Positions 26,844-35,444 of a stretch of DNA of 62,301 bases are shown here, piece by piece. Source of the DNA: Gemmatimonadota bacterium (GTDB lineage Bacteria; Gemmatimonadota; Gemmatimonadetes; Longimicrobiales; Gaopeijiaceae); assembly GCA_022826565.1 (NCBI GenBank), contig JAJDUP010000043.1:1-62301 (forward strand), given 5' to 3'. The notes under the pieces were generated by a model, which was not told the origin of the DNA, searched no databases, and saw only the letters and a list, made by a program, of their open reading frames with translations. The translations under genes were made by a program, and so were the position numbers. Numbering within the stretch: position 1 is the stretch's first letter; the number at the start of each line of letters is the position of its first letter.

Positions 26844-26866
26844 AACCCTAACGTAACGTCAGGGTT
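26844..26866. repeat. 23-bp near-perfect palindrome in convergent gap
   Basis: Arms AACCCTAACGT and ACGTCAGGGTT around a central A match at 10 of 11 positions. It lies in the 330-base gap between the ends of the amidohydrolase and ygfZ genes. The same palindrome type occurs at 51285-51307, also between convergent genes, and its core is the MerR operator at 61748-61762. No promoter hexamers flank this copy. It could be a terminator, a protein-binding site or a dispersed repeat. Confidence 0.6.
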
Positions 26867-26888
26867 GGTCGGCTACGGCAGGAGCAGC

Positions 26889-27935
26889 TCAACTGCCCGG
26901 CAACTCCTCGACCCCAACCTCCGCCCCCTCCCCGCTTCCCAACCTCACCGCGGCTGGCGGCTCGATCTCCCGGCGCACATACCCGAGCCCGATCACCTGC
27001 CCGAACCGCGGCGAATCCGCCACCGAAGTCACCCGGCCGCGCACCTTGGAGCCGCCCGCCTCGAACAGCTGCGCCCCGGGCCGGGCGGCCACGTCCCCGA
27101 ACCGCAACGCCCTCAAATGCCAGTTCACCCGCCCGCGGTGCCGGATACGCACGATGACTTCCTGTCCCGTATAGCATCCCTTGCCGTGATCGAACGCGAC
27201 ATCCACCAGCCCCGCCTCGACCGGAATCGTGCCATCGTCCATGTCGATGCCGAACTCCGGGAAGCCGGCCTCCACCCGCAGCGTGTCCCACGCTCCCGCA
27301 CCCAGCGGAACCGCACCGTGCTCCCGCAGCCGATCCCGCACGTCTGACAGCGCGTCCGCCGCAACCCACACATCCCAGGACGGCACCTGCCGCACACCGC
27401 GCGCCACAAGCGCCCCGCCGTCGAGCGGCCCACCGTCAACCAGCATGAACCCGTCCATCGGCGCGTCCCCAAACACCGCCGCAACAACCTCGCCCGCCCC
27501 AGGCCCCACCACCGTCAGCAATCGCGTCCCAGCGCCCAGATCTTCAACCCGCGCAAGCCTCGGAGGGAGAAACCGCCTGAAATGCGCCAGGACCGCCTCG
27601 TGCGCGACCTCCGCAACACTCAATCCCAACCCCTCCTCCTCACCCGCCCCAAGCCAGAGGGTCACCACGTCGCTGACCATGCGCCCCTTGGCGGTGAGCA
27701 TGGTCCCGTAGACGGCATCGCCAGTGAGGGTCGTCGAATCGGCCAAGCCGCCGGCCACCACCGGCACCTGCGGAATCCTGCTCGTCACGATCCCATCCAG
27801 CATCTGCACCGGCGCCCGCCCATACACCCGCAACAGCCGCCGATCCCCGCGCACCACCACCCCGCACCCCTCCACCGCCGCCCGATACTCCGCCGCGGGA
27901 TCCCCATAGTGCCGCCTCACCGGCGACCCTACCAC
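26889..27935 (-). CDS. ygfZ: folate-binding YgfZ/GcvT-type protein
   Basis: 348 residues of the YgfZ family, tetrahydrofolate-dependent proteins that help build or repair Fe-S enzymes such as MiaB, and which share the fold of the T-protein of glycine cleavage. The diagnostic KGCYTGQEV motif with its conserved Cys is present at about residue 255, preceded by VEAGFPEFGIDM. No signal peptide. GTG 27935 overlaps the stop of the upstream SirB1-like gene by seven bases. A second GTG at 27920 just after that stop is an alternative. The pair is read together. Selenium and Fe-S functions lie near each other here but no direct link is shown. Confidence 0.9.
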   Translation of the reverse strand: MVGSPVRRHYGDPAAEYRAAVEGCGVVVRGDRRLLRVYGRAPVQMLDGIVTSRIPQVPVVAGGLADSTTLTGDAVYGTMLTAKGRMVSDVVTLWLGAGEEEGLGLSVAEVAHEAVLAHFRRFLPPRLARVEDLGAGTRLLTVVGPGAGEVVAAVFGDAPMDGFMLVDGGPLDGGALVARGVRQVPSWDVWVAADALSDVRDRLREHGAVPLGAGAWDTLRVEAGFPEFGIDMDDGTIPVEAGLVDVAFDHGKGCYTGQEVIVRIRHRGRVNWHLRALRFGDVAARPGAQLFEAGGSKVRGRVTSVADSPRFGQVIGLGYVRREIEPPAAVRLGSGEGAEVGVEELPGS

Positions 27936-28777
27936 TGACTGCCGGGTTTGCCGTTCGCCCTGAGCTCCCGCACCAGCGCTTCCACCCGCTGCACATCCCG
28001 CGCGGCCGGCGCGAAGGTCAGGTACGTCTCCAGCTGCGTGACCGCCTCCTCGGGCCGGCCCAGCTGCGCCAGCAGGTACCCGCGGTCGCGGATCTGCGAG
28101 GGCGCCGTCGGGCGGAGGACGAGGATGCGCTCCACGGCAGCCAGCGCCCGACTGTGATCCCGCGTGCGGTGGTAGATCCCCTTCAGGTTGAGGAGCAGCC
28201 GCACGATCATGTCGTGCTTGGTCGCGGTCTTGAGATGACGGTCATCCAGCCGCACCACACCGCCGTGCTGCCGGTCGAGGATCTTCTGCGCCTCTGACCG
28301 CAGACGCACCTTGCCGCCGTGGAAGGGGTCGATCAGGAATTCCACCGCCTCGCCCGGGTAGCGCACCAGGAAATGGCCCGGGAAGTTCACGCCTTCGAGC
28401 CGCAGATCGAGCCGCCATCCCACCTCCAGGAGCACGATGGCGAGCGTCAGCGGGATCCCGAGCCCCCGGTCGAGGACATCGTTCAGGAAGGAGTTGCGCG
28501 GGTCGTGATAGTGGTTGCGGTTCCCGCGCATCTTGCGCACCGCGAAGAGGTGCCGGAGCGCCTCGGTGAGGACGATCGGCTGCGCCCGCTCCGACCCGAG
28601 CCGGTCGCGGACCTCCTCGGCGAGCACGTCGAAACGCACCAGGTAGCGGTCCACCGGCACCTGGACGTACTCCTCCCGCGCGACGAGGAGCGCCGCCCGG
28701 GCGAGGTTCAGTTCCTCTTCCGGGCGCTCCACCTCGCGGGCGAACTCCTGGCGGGCCGACCAGGCGGGTGCGTTCAT
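27929..28777 (-). CDS. SirB1-type transglutaminase-like/TPR protein
   Basis: 282 residues. The N-terminal part (LNLARAALLVAREEYVQVPVDRYL) and the central block DRGLGIPLTLAIVLLEVGWRL, GVNFPGHFLVRY and FLIDPFHGG match the SirB1 family, a transglutaminase-like fold. The C-terminal 90 residues are TPR repeats (LNLKGIYHRTRDHSRALAAVERIL). Function is not established. Relatives occur near peptide-release and ribosome-related genes in many bacteria. The start is ATG 28777, supported by AGGA eight bases upstream. Divergent from selD with 94 bases between starts. Confidence 0.85.
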   Translation of the reverse strand: MNAPAWSARQEFAREVERPEEELNLARAALLVAREEYVQVPVDRYLVRFDVLAEEVRDRLGSERAQPIVLTEALRHLFAVRKMRGNRNHYHDPRNSFLNDVLDRGLGIPLTLAIVLLEVGWRLDLRLEGVNFPGHFLVRYPGEAVEFLIDPFHGGKVRLRSEAQKILDRQHGGVVRLDDRHLKTATKHDMIVRLLLNLKGIYHRTRDHSRALAAVERILVLRPTAPSQIRDRGYLLAQLGRPEEAVTQLETYLTFAPAARDVQRVEALVRELRANGKPGSQW

Positions 28778-28859
28778 GGGTTGAATCCTGCCGTCATCAT
28801 GCCATGAGGATGGGCACCGCATCGGTCGATGTAAACCCCCCGCCGCGGCACCATTCGCT

Positions 28860-28874
28860 TACATTCTCACCATG
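28860..28874 (+). promoter_or_regulatory. leaderless -10 box of selD
   Basis: TACATT at 28860-28865 predicts transcription start at 28872, the A of the selD ATG. No Shine-Dalgarno sequence lies before this ATG. The -35 region is weak. Confidence 0.45.
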
Positions 28875-29933
28875 ACCAGTCAAGACCGCGATCAGAGAGG
28901 GAGGATCCGGCTCAGCACCCTGTCGCACGGCGCCGGCTGAGCGTGTAAGCTCGGGCAGGCCGAGCTGGCGCAGGTGCTGCGTCACATGATCCCTTCCGAC
29001 GACCCTCGGGTTCTGGTGGACGCCAGCCAGAGGGACGACGCCGCCGTGTATCGTCTCGCCGACGGGCGCGCGCTGGTCGTGACCCTCGACTTCTTCACCC
29101 CGATCGTCGACGATGCGTACGATTTCGGGCGGATCGCCGCCGCCAACGCCCTTTCCGACGTGTATGCGATGGGGGGGCGGCCGCTCTTTGCGCTCAACCT
29201 GCTGTCCTTCCCGCGCGACCTTCTCGCGGAGGGACTGGCCGAGGAGATCGTCCGCGGCGGCGCCGAGAAGGCCCGCGAGGCCGGGATTCCGGTGCTGGGA
29301 GGCCATTCCATCGACGACGCCGAGCCCAAGTACGGGATGGTCGCGGTCGGCGAGGTCGACCCGGACGCCATGCTGACCAACGACGGTGCCCGGCCCGGCG
29401 ACGATCTGGTGCTGACCAAGCCGCTCGGGTCCGGGATCGTGGCGACGGCGATCAAGGCGGGCGCGTGTCCGGCCGGCGTTCTGCGGGCTGCGGTCGAGAT
29501 GATGGCCCACCTGAACCGGGCCGCGTCCGAGGCGGCGCTGGCCGCCGGAGCGCGGGCGGCAACGGATGTCACCGGGTACGGGCTGATCGGCCATCTCGGA
29601 AACATGCTGCGCGCATCGGGGGTGGCGGCGCGGATCGATGCAGCCGCCGTGCCGGTGCTGGATGGTGTGGGGGCACTGGTGGAGGCTGGCTACGTCCCGG
29701 GTGGAACACGCCGCAATCAGCGCGACGCGGCCGACAGCGTCAGCCATGCCGATGGGGTGGACGAGGTGACCCGCACCCTGCTCGCCGACGCGCAGACGTC
29801 AGGTGGCCTGGTGATCGCCAGCCCACCGGGGCGCACCGCCGCCCTGCTCGCCGAGCTCGAAGCCATGGGTGAGCGGGGAGCATTGTTCGGAAGCGTGACC
29901 GAAGGACCCGCCGGACGGATCGACGTCGCCTAG
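28872..29933 (+). CDS. selD: selenide, water dikinase, itself a selenoprotein
   Basis: 353 residues. SelD makes monoselenophosphate from selenide and ATP, the selenium donor for selenocysteine tRNA. Reading from ATG 28872 through an in-frame TGA at 28938-28940 gives IRLSTLSHGAG-U-ACKLG, which aligns with the E. coli N-terminus IRLTQYSHGAGCGCK: the TGA falls on catalytic Cys17 (here residue 23) and the ATP-site Lys follows at 26. A perfect hairpin right after the TGA is a fitting SECIS. Later family blocks are TLDFFTPIVDDAYDFGRIAA, ANALSDVYAMGG and GGHSIDDAEPKYG. An ordinary gene finder would start at 28974 and lose the active site. It ends 16 bases from lon, convergently. Confidence 0.96.
28938..28966 (+). 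promoter_or_regulatory. UGA-Sec codon and bacterial SECIS hairpin
   Basis: TGA at 28938-28940 is followed at 28948-28966 by a perfect stem-loop: AGCTCGG, loop GCAGG, CCGAGCT. The loop begins 15 bases after the TGA and has G at its first position, in line with bacterial SECIS elements that bind SelB. Confidence 0.88.
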
Positions 29934-29949
29934 CCCTGGCGCGCGCCCC

Positions 29950-32502
29950 TCACGCCTGAATCGGCGCCACCTCCTCGGTCGTCACCGTAGTCCGCGCCGG
30001 CAGCGCCTTCTTCGCCGGCCGGCGGATCGCGAGTTCGACCACCCTGTGCAGATCCTCGACCAGATGCACCGTCAGCGTATTCCGCACCGCGTCGGGAAGG
30101 TCTTCCAGGTGCGACTCGTTCTCCTGGGGCAGGATGATCTCCTGGATCCCGGCCCGCACCGCACCCAGCACCTTCTCCTTCACGCCGCCGATCGGCAGCA
30201 CGCGGCCCGTGAGCGTCAGTTCGCCCGTCATCGCCAGGTCCGCCCTCACCTTGCGCCCCGACACCGCCGAAATCAGCGCGGTCGCCATCGTGATCCCGGC
30301 CGACGGCCCGTCCTTCGGCACGGCCCCTGCAGGCACATGAATGTGGATCTCGCGCTTGTCGAGCGCGTTCTCCTCGATCCCCAGGGGTCCGTAGTGGCTC
30401 TTCGCGTAGGACAGCGCCGCCCGGGCTGACTCCTTCATGACGTCGCCCAGCTGTCCGGTCAGCACCAGGCCGCCTTCGCCCGGCATGACGCTGGCCTCGA
30501 CGAACATGATGTCCCCGCCCATGGGCGTGTAGAACATCCCCGTGGCGACGCCGGCCGCGTCCTCGGCCGCCTTCCGCTCCGGGAATACGCGCGGACGCCC
30601 CAGCAGGTCCTTCGCCACCGCGGATGTGATCTCCAACCCCTCGCTCTCGGCCGCGGCGATCTTGCGGGCCACCTTGCGTCCGAGCTTGCCGAGCTCGCGC
30701 TCCAGCTGGCGCACGCCCGCCTCGTGAGTGTACCTCTGGATCACGCTCAGGATCGCATCGTCGCCGATGGTGAGCTCCTCCTCGCGCAGGCCCGATTCCC
30801 GCATCTGGCGAGGCAGCAGGTAACGGCGCGCGATCTCCAGCTTCTCCTTCTCGGTGTAGCCGCGGAAGTCGACGGTCTCCATGCGGTCCAGGAGCGGTGG
30901 CGGGATGCGGTCCTCGTAGTTCGCCGTCGCGATGAAGAGCACCTCGGAGAGGTCGAAGGGGACGCCCAGGTAGTGGTCGATGAAGGTCGAGTTCTGCGCG
31001 GGATCGAGCACCTCGAGCAACGCCGCGCTGGGATCTCCCTGGAATGACACGCCGAGCTTGTCGACCTCGTCCAGCAGGAAGACCGGGTTCTTGGTGCCCG
31101 CTTCCTTCATTCCCTGTACGATCCTGCCCGGCATTGCCCCAACGTAGGTGCGGCGGTGTCCGCGGATGTCAGCCTCGTCGCGCGCCCCGCCGAGCGAGAT
31201 GCGCACGTACTTCCGGCCCACCGAACGCGCGATGGACTGGGCGATGCTCGTCTTGCCGACCCCGGGCGGTCCCGCGAAGAGCAGGATCGGCCCCTTGCCG
31301 CCATCGTGGGGCAGGAGGTCGTCGAGGGAGGACGAGTCGTCGTTGGAGGATCCGTCTTCCGGGTCGGACGCATCGGCCGGTTCGGCAGTGACATCGGGAT
31401 CGGACGCGCCCTCGGCACCGGCGATATCGTCGGCATCCGGGGCGTCGTCCTCCTCCTCGTCTTCCGCGAACCGCTCCTGTTGCAGCTTGCGCACAGCCAG
31501 GAACTCCAGCACGCGGTCCTTCACGTCCTCCAGCCCGTAGTGGTCCTCCTCCAGAATCTCTTCGGCGCGGTGGAGATCGAGCTTGTCGTCGGTTCGCTCG
31601 CTCCAGGGCAGCTCGGTGATCCACTCCAGGTAGGTGCGGATGACCTGGTACTCCGCGGACTGGGGCGCCGTGCGGTTGAGCCGGCGCAGCTCGCGCTCGA
31701 CTTCGTTGCGCGCGGTCTCGCTCAACTCCAGCGCGGCGATCCGGTCGCTCAATTCGTCGGCCTCGTCGCGCTCGCCCTCCTCACCGAGTTCCTTGCGGAT
31801 CTGCTTCATCTGCTCTCGCAGGAGCATCTCTCGCTGGCGTTCGCCGAGTTCCTCCTGCACCTTCGCCTGAATGTCCTCGTGGGCGTCGATGCGGACCAGT
31901 TCGCGTTCCACCGCAACCAGCGCGGCCCGCATCCGGTCCTCGTCGCCGAGGGTTTCGAGCAACCGCTGCTTCTCGGCCGTCGGCAGGTCCAGGTAGAAGG
32001 CTACGAGGTCGGCGAAGGCGCCGGGTTCGTCGACACCCTGGATCAGCTGGTTGAGCGCCTCGGCCGAGACGCCGCGCCGGGTCCCCAGCTCGGCGGCCCG
32101 CTCCCTCAGCTCCTGGTCGAGCGCCTTGAACCCGGGATCCTTCTTGTCGACGGGCCCATGGCGGTCGATCGAGACCAGGGTGGCCTGGAGCATGGACTCG
32201 CCGTAGTCGGCGTACTGGATCGCGCGGGCGCGGGCCTCGCCCTGGACCAGGAGCTGTATGCCTCCCCGCACCCGGTGGGTCTGGATGATGCGGACGACGG
32301 TTCCGACCGCGTACAGAATCCGCGGATCGGGATCGTCCTGATTCTCGTTTTGAGCGACAGCGAAAAGTCGCCGGTCGCCTTCGAGCGCCTCCTGGACGGC
32401 CTCGACCGTCCCGGGGCGCCCGGCAGAGATGGGTACCGCGACTCCCGGGTACACCACCGTATCTCGGAGTGGGAGCACCGGCAAGGAAAACCGTCGGCTC
32501 AT
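29950..32502 (-). CDS. lon: ATP-dependent Lon protease
   Basis: 850 residues. Cytoplasmic AAA+ serine protease that degrades misfolded and regulatory proteins. LON N-domain begins LPVLPLRDTVVYPG. Walker A GPPGVGKTS is at about 410, Walker B VFLLDEVDKLG is at about 475, and the Ser734/Lys777 dyad lies in GPSAGIT and GGVKEK. Odd feature: between FLAVRKLQQ and KGPILLF, where most Lons have only a few residues, there is an acidic, low-complexity insertion of about 50 residues (about 345-400, Asp/Glu/Ser-rich). GAGAGG nine bases upstream supports ATG 32502. A 397-base gap with repeated palindromic motifs precedes it, consistent with stress control. Confidence 0.96.
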   Translation of the reverse strand: MSRRFSLPVLPLRDTVVYPGVAVPISAGRPGTVEAVQEALEGDRRLFAVAQNENQDDPDPRILYAVGTVVRIIQTHRVRGGIQLLVQGEARARAIQYADYGESMLQATLVSIDRHGPVDKKDPGFKALDQELRERAAELGTRRGVSAEALNQLIQGVDEPGAFADLVAFYLDLPTAEKQRLLETLGDEDRMRAALVAVERELVRIDAHEDIQAKVQEELGERQREMLLREQMKQIRKELGEEGERDEADELSDRIAALELSETARNEVERELRRLNRTAPQSAEYQVIRTYLEWITELPWSERTDDKLDLHRAEEILEEDHYGLEDVKDRVLEFLAVRKLQQERFAEDEEEDDAPDADDIAGAEGASDPDVTAEPADASDPEDGSSNDDSSSLDDLLPHDGGKGPILLFAGPPGVGKTSIAQSIARSVGRKYVRISLGGARDEADIRGHRRTYVGAMPGRIVQGMKEAGTKNPVFLLDEVDKLGVSFQGDPSAALLEVLDPAQNSTFIDHYLGVPFDLSEVLFIATANYEDRIPPPLLDRMETVDFRGYTEKEKLEIARRYLLPRQMRESGLREEELTIGDDAILSVIQRYTHEAGVRQLERELGKLGRKVARKIAAAESEGLEITSAVAKDLLGRPRVFPERKAAEDAAGVATGMFYTPMGGDIMFVEASVMPGEGGLVLTGQLGDVMKESARAALSYAKSHYGPLGIEENALDKREIHIHVPAGAVPKDGPSAGITMATALISAVSGRKVRADLAMTGELTLTGRVLPIGGVKEKVLGAVRAGIQEIILPQENESHLEDLPDAVRNTLTVHLVEDLHRVVELAIRRPAKKALPARTTVTTEEVAPIQA

Positions 32503-32899
32503 GTGCTATTACCTCTCGTCGCCCCGGGGGGCGCGTTCGCGGGCGGTGCCCGATGTCGGTTGTCGCTGTTCGAACCCGGTGGCATACACCGCCGCGGCCA
32601 CCAGGATTCGTCCGCGCGACCGGAAGAACGCGTGAACCTGCACAAACCTTGCCACCTCGTACGAGGAAGCCGGGCCATCGGTTACCCGTCATAGTACTGC
32701 CATACTGGCAGAAACACATCAGCGAATCGGCCATTATGACAGGACCCGCGGCTGAACACGGCCATTTTGGCAGGCACCAGGTGGCCGTCAGCCCGCGTCG
32801 GGGCCTAACTTGCAAGCGGCTGGCGAATGCGCGATCAATCGTCGCTCGCACTCCGCCGGCGCCTCCGGCACCACCCCCAGCACGCCAAGGACACATGCG
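32503..32899. other. divergent regulatory gap between lon and ggt-like gene
   Basis: 397 bases without a gene. It contains a perfect 12-bp palindrome CCTCGTACGAGG (32655-32666) and three phased copies of a GCCAT..TGRCAG motif (32699-32773). No tRNA or small gene was found. A GTTCGAACC string near 32569 resembles a T-loop but has no stem. Confidence 0.6.
32697..32773. promoter_or_regulatory. three helically phased operator-like repeats
   Basis: GCCATACTGGCAG at 32699, GCCATTATGACAG at 32730 and GCCATTTTGGCAG at 32761. The start-to-start distance is exactly 31 bases twice, close to three helical turns. The first copy extends to a perfect inverted repeat CTGCCA-TAC-TGGCAG (32697-32711). The third keeps GCCA-TTT-TGGC. 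This is the pattern expected for cooperative binding of a dimeric regulator to one face of DNA. The adjacent lon gene suggests a stress regulator, but the factor is unknown. Confidence 0.7.
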
Positions 32900-34552
32900 A
32901 TGCCAACCCGACACCTCCTTCTCGCCGTCGCCGTGACGGCCACGCTGCCCATGAACCTCAATTCGCAACAACCCGACATGGGGCGACGCTCCACCGTCTA
33001 CGCCCCGCGCAACGTCGCGGCGACAAGCCAGCCCCTCGCAACTGCCGCCGCCCTTGAGGTCATGCAACTGGGGGGCAATGCGATCGACGGCGCCGTGGCG
33101 GCCGCTGCCGTGCTCAACGTGACCGAACCGCACATGACGGGGATGGGCGGGGACGCCTTCTCGATCGTGTGGTGGGCCGAAACAGGCGAGCTCTTCGGTA
33201 TCGACGCCAGCGGGCGGAGCGGCAGCGGGATGTCCGTCGAGACGCTCAGGGCGCGCGGGCACGACCGGGTGCCGGGGTCGGGGCCGGAGGCGGTCACGGT
33301 GCCGGGCGCCGTATCGGGCTGGCACGCTCTGGTGGAGCGGTTCGGGAAGCTGACCCTGGGCGAGGTGCTCCAGCCGGCGATCCGCATCGCGAGCGAGGGG
33401 TTCCCGGTCACGCCGGTCATCGCCCGTCAGTGGGCGGGCGCGACCGAGAAGCTCGCGCGCGACGAGGGCGCCCGGGCGACCTACCTGGTCGACGGCGAGC
33501 GGGCGCCGCGCGCCGGGGAGTGGCACACGAATCCCGACATCGCCCGTTCGTTTCAGAGGATCGCCGACGAGGGGCCTGGCGTGCTGTACGGCGGCTCGCT
33601 GGGACGCGAGCTGGTCGACGGGCTTGCGGAGCTGGGCGGCTTTCTGACGCTGGAGGATCTCGCCACGCATGAACCCCGCTGGGTCGAGCCGCTCAGCACC
33701 GACTTCCGCGGCTACACCGTCTGGGAGCTTCCGCCCGCGGGACAGGGGATCGCCGCGCTGGAGATGCTGGAACTCCTCGAGCCGATGGACCTGGCGGGGA
33801 TGGGTCACAACACCGCCGACTACCTCCACCACCTCATCGAGGTCAAGAAGCTGGCCTTCGCCGACCTCCACAGGTACGTGTCGGACGCGGACCACATGGA
33901 GATCGACCCGATGTCGCTCCTCAACCCGTCGTACATCGACGCCCGGCGCGCGCTGATCGACCCGCGAGTCGCGGCTGACCGCGTGGGTCCGGGCCGCGCG
34001 GTCACCGACTCCGAGACGATCTACCTCTCCGTCGCCGACTCCGATGGCAACATGGTGTCGTTCATCAACTCGGTGTACTCGGGGTTCGGGTCGGGCGTCG
34101 TGATTCCCGGGCTCGGCTTCGCGCTGCAGAACCGCGGCGCCGGCTTCGTCTTCGACGACGGCCACCCCAACCAGGTCGCGCCGCGCAAGCGCCCGTTCCA
34201 CACGATCATCCCCGGGTTCGTCACGAAGGACGGCGAGGCCCTCATGGCATTCGGGCTGATGGGCGGGTCGATGCAGCCGCAGGGCCACACCCAGCTGCTC
34301 CTCAACATGCTCGTCTTCGGGATGGACCCGCAGGAGGCGGTGGATGCCGCGCGGTTCCGGCACCTGTCGGGCACTCGCGTCGCCATCGAGCGGATCAGCG
34401 ACGAGGTGGCAGCCGATCTGGAGGCGCGGGGGCATGAGCTGGCGGACTGGCGGCGGACGGACTTCGGTGGAGCGCAGGTGATCCTGCGGCTCGAGAAGGG
34501 GTGGGCGGCGGCGTCGGAGCCGCGGAAGGATGGGCATGCGGCGGGGAATTGA
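32900..34552 (+). CDS. gamma-glutamyltransferase family protein
   Basis: 550 residues. Exported Ntn-hydrolase that cleaves gamma-glutamyl bonds, as in glutathione. Weak signal peptide (HLLLAVAVTATLPMNLNS). Family blocks seen are GGNAIDGAVAAAAVLNVTEPHM, GMGGDAFSIVWW (shortened GGGGF-type site) and the predicted autocleavage Thr in SETIYLSVADSDGN at about residue 375, where GGTs usually read TTH, so this belongs to the T-I-Y subgroup. C-terminal PFHTIIPGFV and MGGSMQPQGH are also conserved. AAGGA eight bases upstream supports ATG 32900. The Nudix gene overlaps its end. Confidence 0.9.
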   Translation: MPTRHLLLAVAVTATLPMNLNSQQPDMGRRSTVYAPRNVAATSQPLATAAALEVMQLGGNAIDGAVAAAAVLNVTEPHMTGMGGDAFSIVWWAETGELFGIDASGRSGSGMSVETLRARGHDRVPGSGPEAVTVPGAVSGWHALVERFGKLTLGEVLQPAIRIASEGFPVTPVIARQWAGATEKLARDEGARATYLVDGERAPRAGEWHTNPDIARSFQRIADEGPGVLYGGSLGRELVDGLAELGGFLTLEDLATHEPRWVEPLSTDFRGYTVWELPPAGQGIAALEMLELLEPMDLAGMGHNTADYLHHLIEVKKLAFADLHRYVSDADHMEIDPMSLLNPSYIDARRALIDPRVAADRVGPGRAVTDSETIYLSVADSDGNMVSFINSVYSGFGSGVVIPGLGFALQNRGAGFVFDDGHPNQVAPRKRPFHTIIPGFVTKDGEALMAFGLMGGSMQPQGHTQLLLNMLVFGMDPQEAVDAARFRHLSGTRVAIERISDEVAADLEARGHELADWRRTDFGGAQVILRLEKGWAAASEPRKDGHAAGN

Positions 34553-35399
34553 GGAGGGGGGCGACAGCACGCCACCGTACGAAATCCCCGAAGAGCGGCT
34601 GCCGCCGGGGTTCGTCGAGACGCTCGACCATGCGCCCGCCACGCCGGCCGTGCCGCACGCGTCGGCGACGGTGGTGCTCATGCGTGAGGGCGAGGGAGGG
34701 CCCGAGGTGCTGCTCCTGCGGCGCAATCGCGCGACCGGGTTCGTGCCGGGTGCGTATGTGTTCCCGGGTGGGCGGGTGGATGCGGCCGATGGGGAGGACG
34801 CGCTGGTCCGGCGCTGGGACGGGCTGACGCGAGGTGCGGCGGCGGGGCGGCTGGGACTGGCCCGCGACGCCGACCCGCCGGCGATCGCGTACTACGCTGC
34901 CGCGCTGAGGGAAGCCGTCGAGGAGACCGGGCTTTTGGCTGGGGTGGTCGCCGTGAAGGGGCAGCCCGGTGAGGAGGTGGTGGGCGAGGCGAGGGAAGCC
35001 TTGTTGGGGCGCGGAGCATCCTTCGCGGCCGTGCTCGAGGAGCTGGATGCGCGCCTTGATGGTGCCGCGATCGAGTACATCGCCCATTGGGTCACACCCT
35101 CCATCGAACCCCGCCGCTACGACACGCGATTCTTCGCGGCCAGGGTCCCGCGCGGATCACGGGCCGTCTACGACCGTCGCGAGATGACCGACGCGGTGTG
35201 GCTGACGCCCCGCGCGGCGCTGGCCCGGCACCGGCGCGGCCGCCTGCCCATGATCTTCCCCACCATCCGCACGCTGGAGGATCTCTGTGACTTCGCGACC
35301 GTCGAGGAGCTCCTGGCGCACTTCCGGGGCCGCGCGATCCCGCGGATTCAGCCCGACATCGTGCGGACGGCTACGGGGGTGTCGCTGCGGGTGAGGTGA
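34536..35399 (+). CDS. Nudix hydrolase (NUDT7/19-like)
   Basis: 287 residues from ATG 34536 (289 from ATG 34530). The Nudix signature is split as in the NUDT7/NUDT19 group: VFPGGRVDAADGE at about 75-87 and ALREAVEETGLL at about 122-133, with a long loop between. The last Glu residues, which bind metal, are present. Such enzymes cleave nucleotide-diphosphate compounds, often CoA or acyl-CoA. No signal peptide, so cytoplasmic. AAGG six bases before 34536 favours that start. Overlaps the GGT gene by about 17 bases, so the two are probably cotranscribed. Confidence 0.88.
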   Translation: MRRGIEEGGDSTPPYEIPEERLPPGFVETLDHAPATPAVPHASATVVLMREGEGGPEVLLLRRNRATGFVPGAYVFPGGRVDAADGEDALVRRWDGLTRGAAAGRLGLARDADPPAIAYYAAALREAVEETGLLAGVVAVKGQPGEEVVGEAREALLGRGASFAAVLEELDARLDGAAIEYIAHWVTPSIEPRRYDTRFFAARVPRGSRAVYDRREMTDAVWLTPRAALARHRRGRLPMIFPTIRTLEDLCDFATVEELLAHFRGRAIPRIQPDIVRTATGVSLRVR

Positions 35400-35444
35400 G
35401 CGGACTGCGCTGCGCGGACAGGGGTCGAGCCGCGGGCGTTCGCG

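Noticed and set aside
28974..29933. selD starting at internal ATG 28974
   Set aside because: It would lack the catalytic Cys/Sec and the ATP-site Lys. The upstream reading through TGA restores both.
32560..32590. tRNA-like T-loop string GTTCGAACC
   Set aside because: Flanking bases do not form a T-stem, acceptor stem or anticodon arm.
31781..34726. 981-codon minus-strand open frame across lon and the GGT-like gene
   Set aside because: Its protein is compositionally odd and antisense or out of frame to well-recognised genes. Long shadow frames are expected at this GC content.
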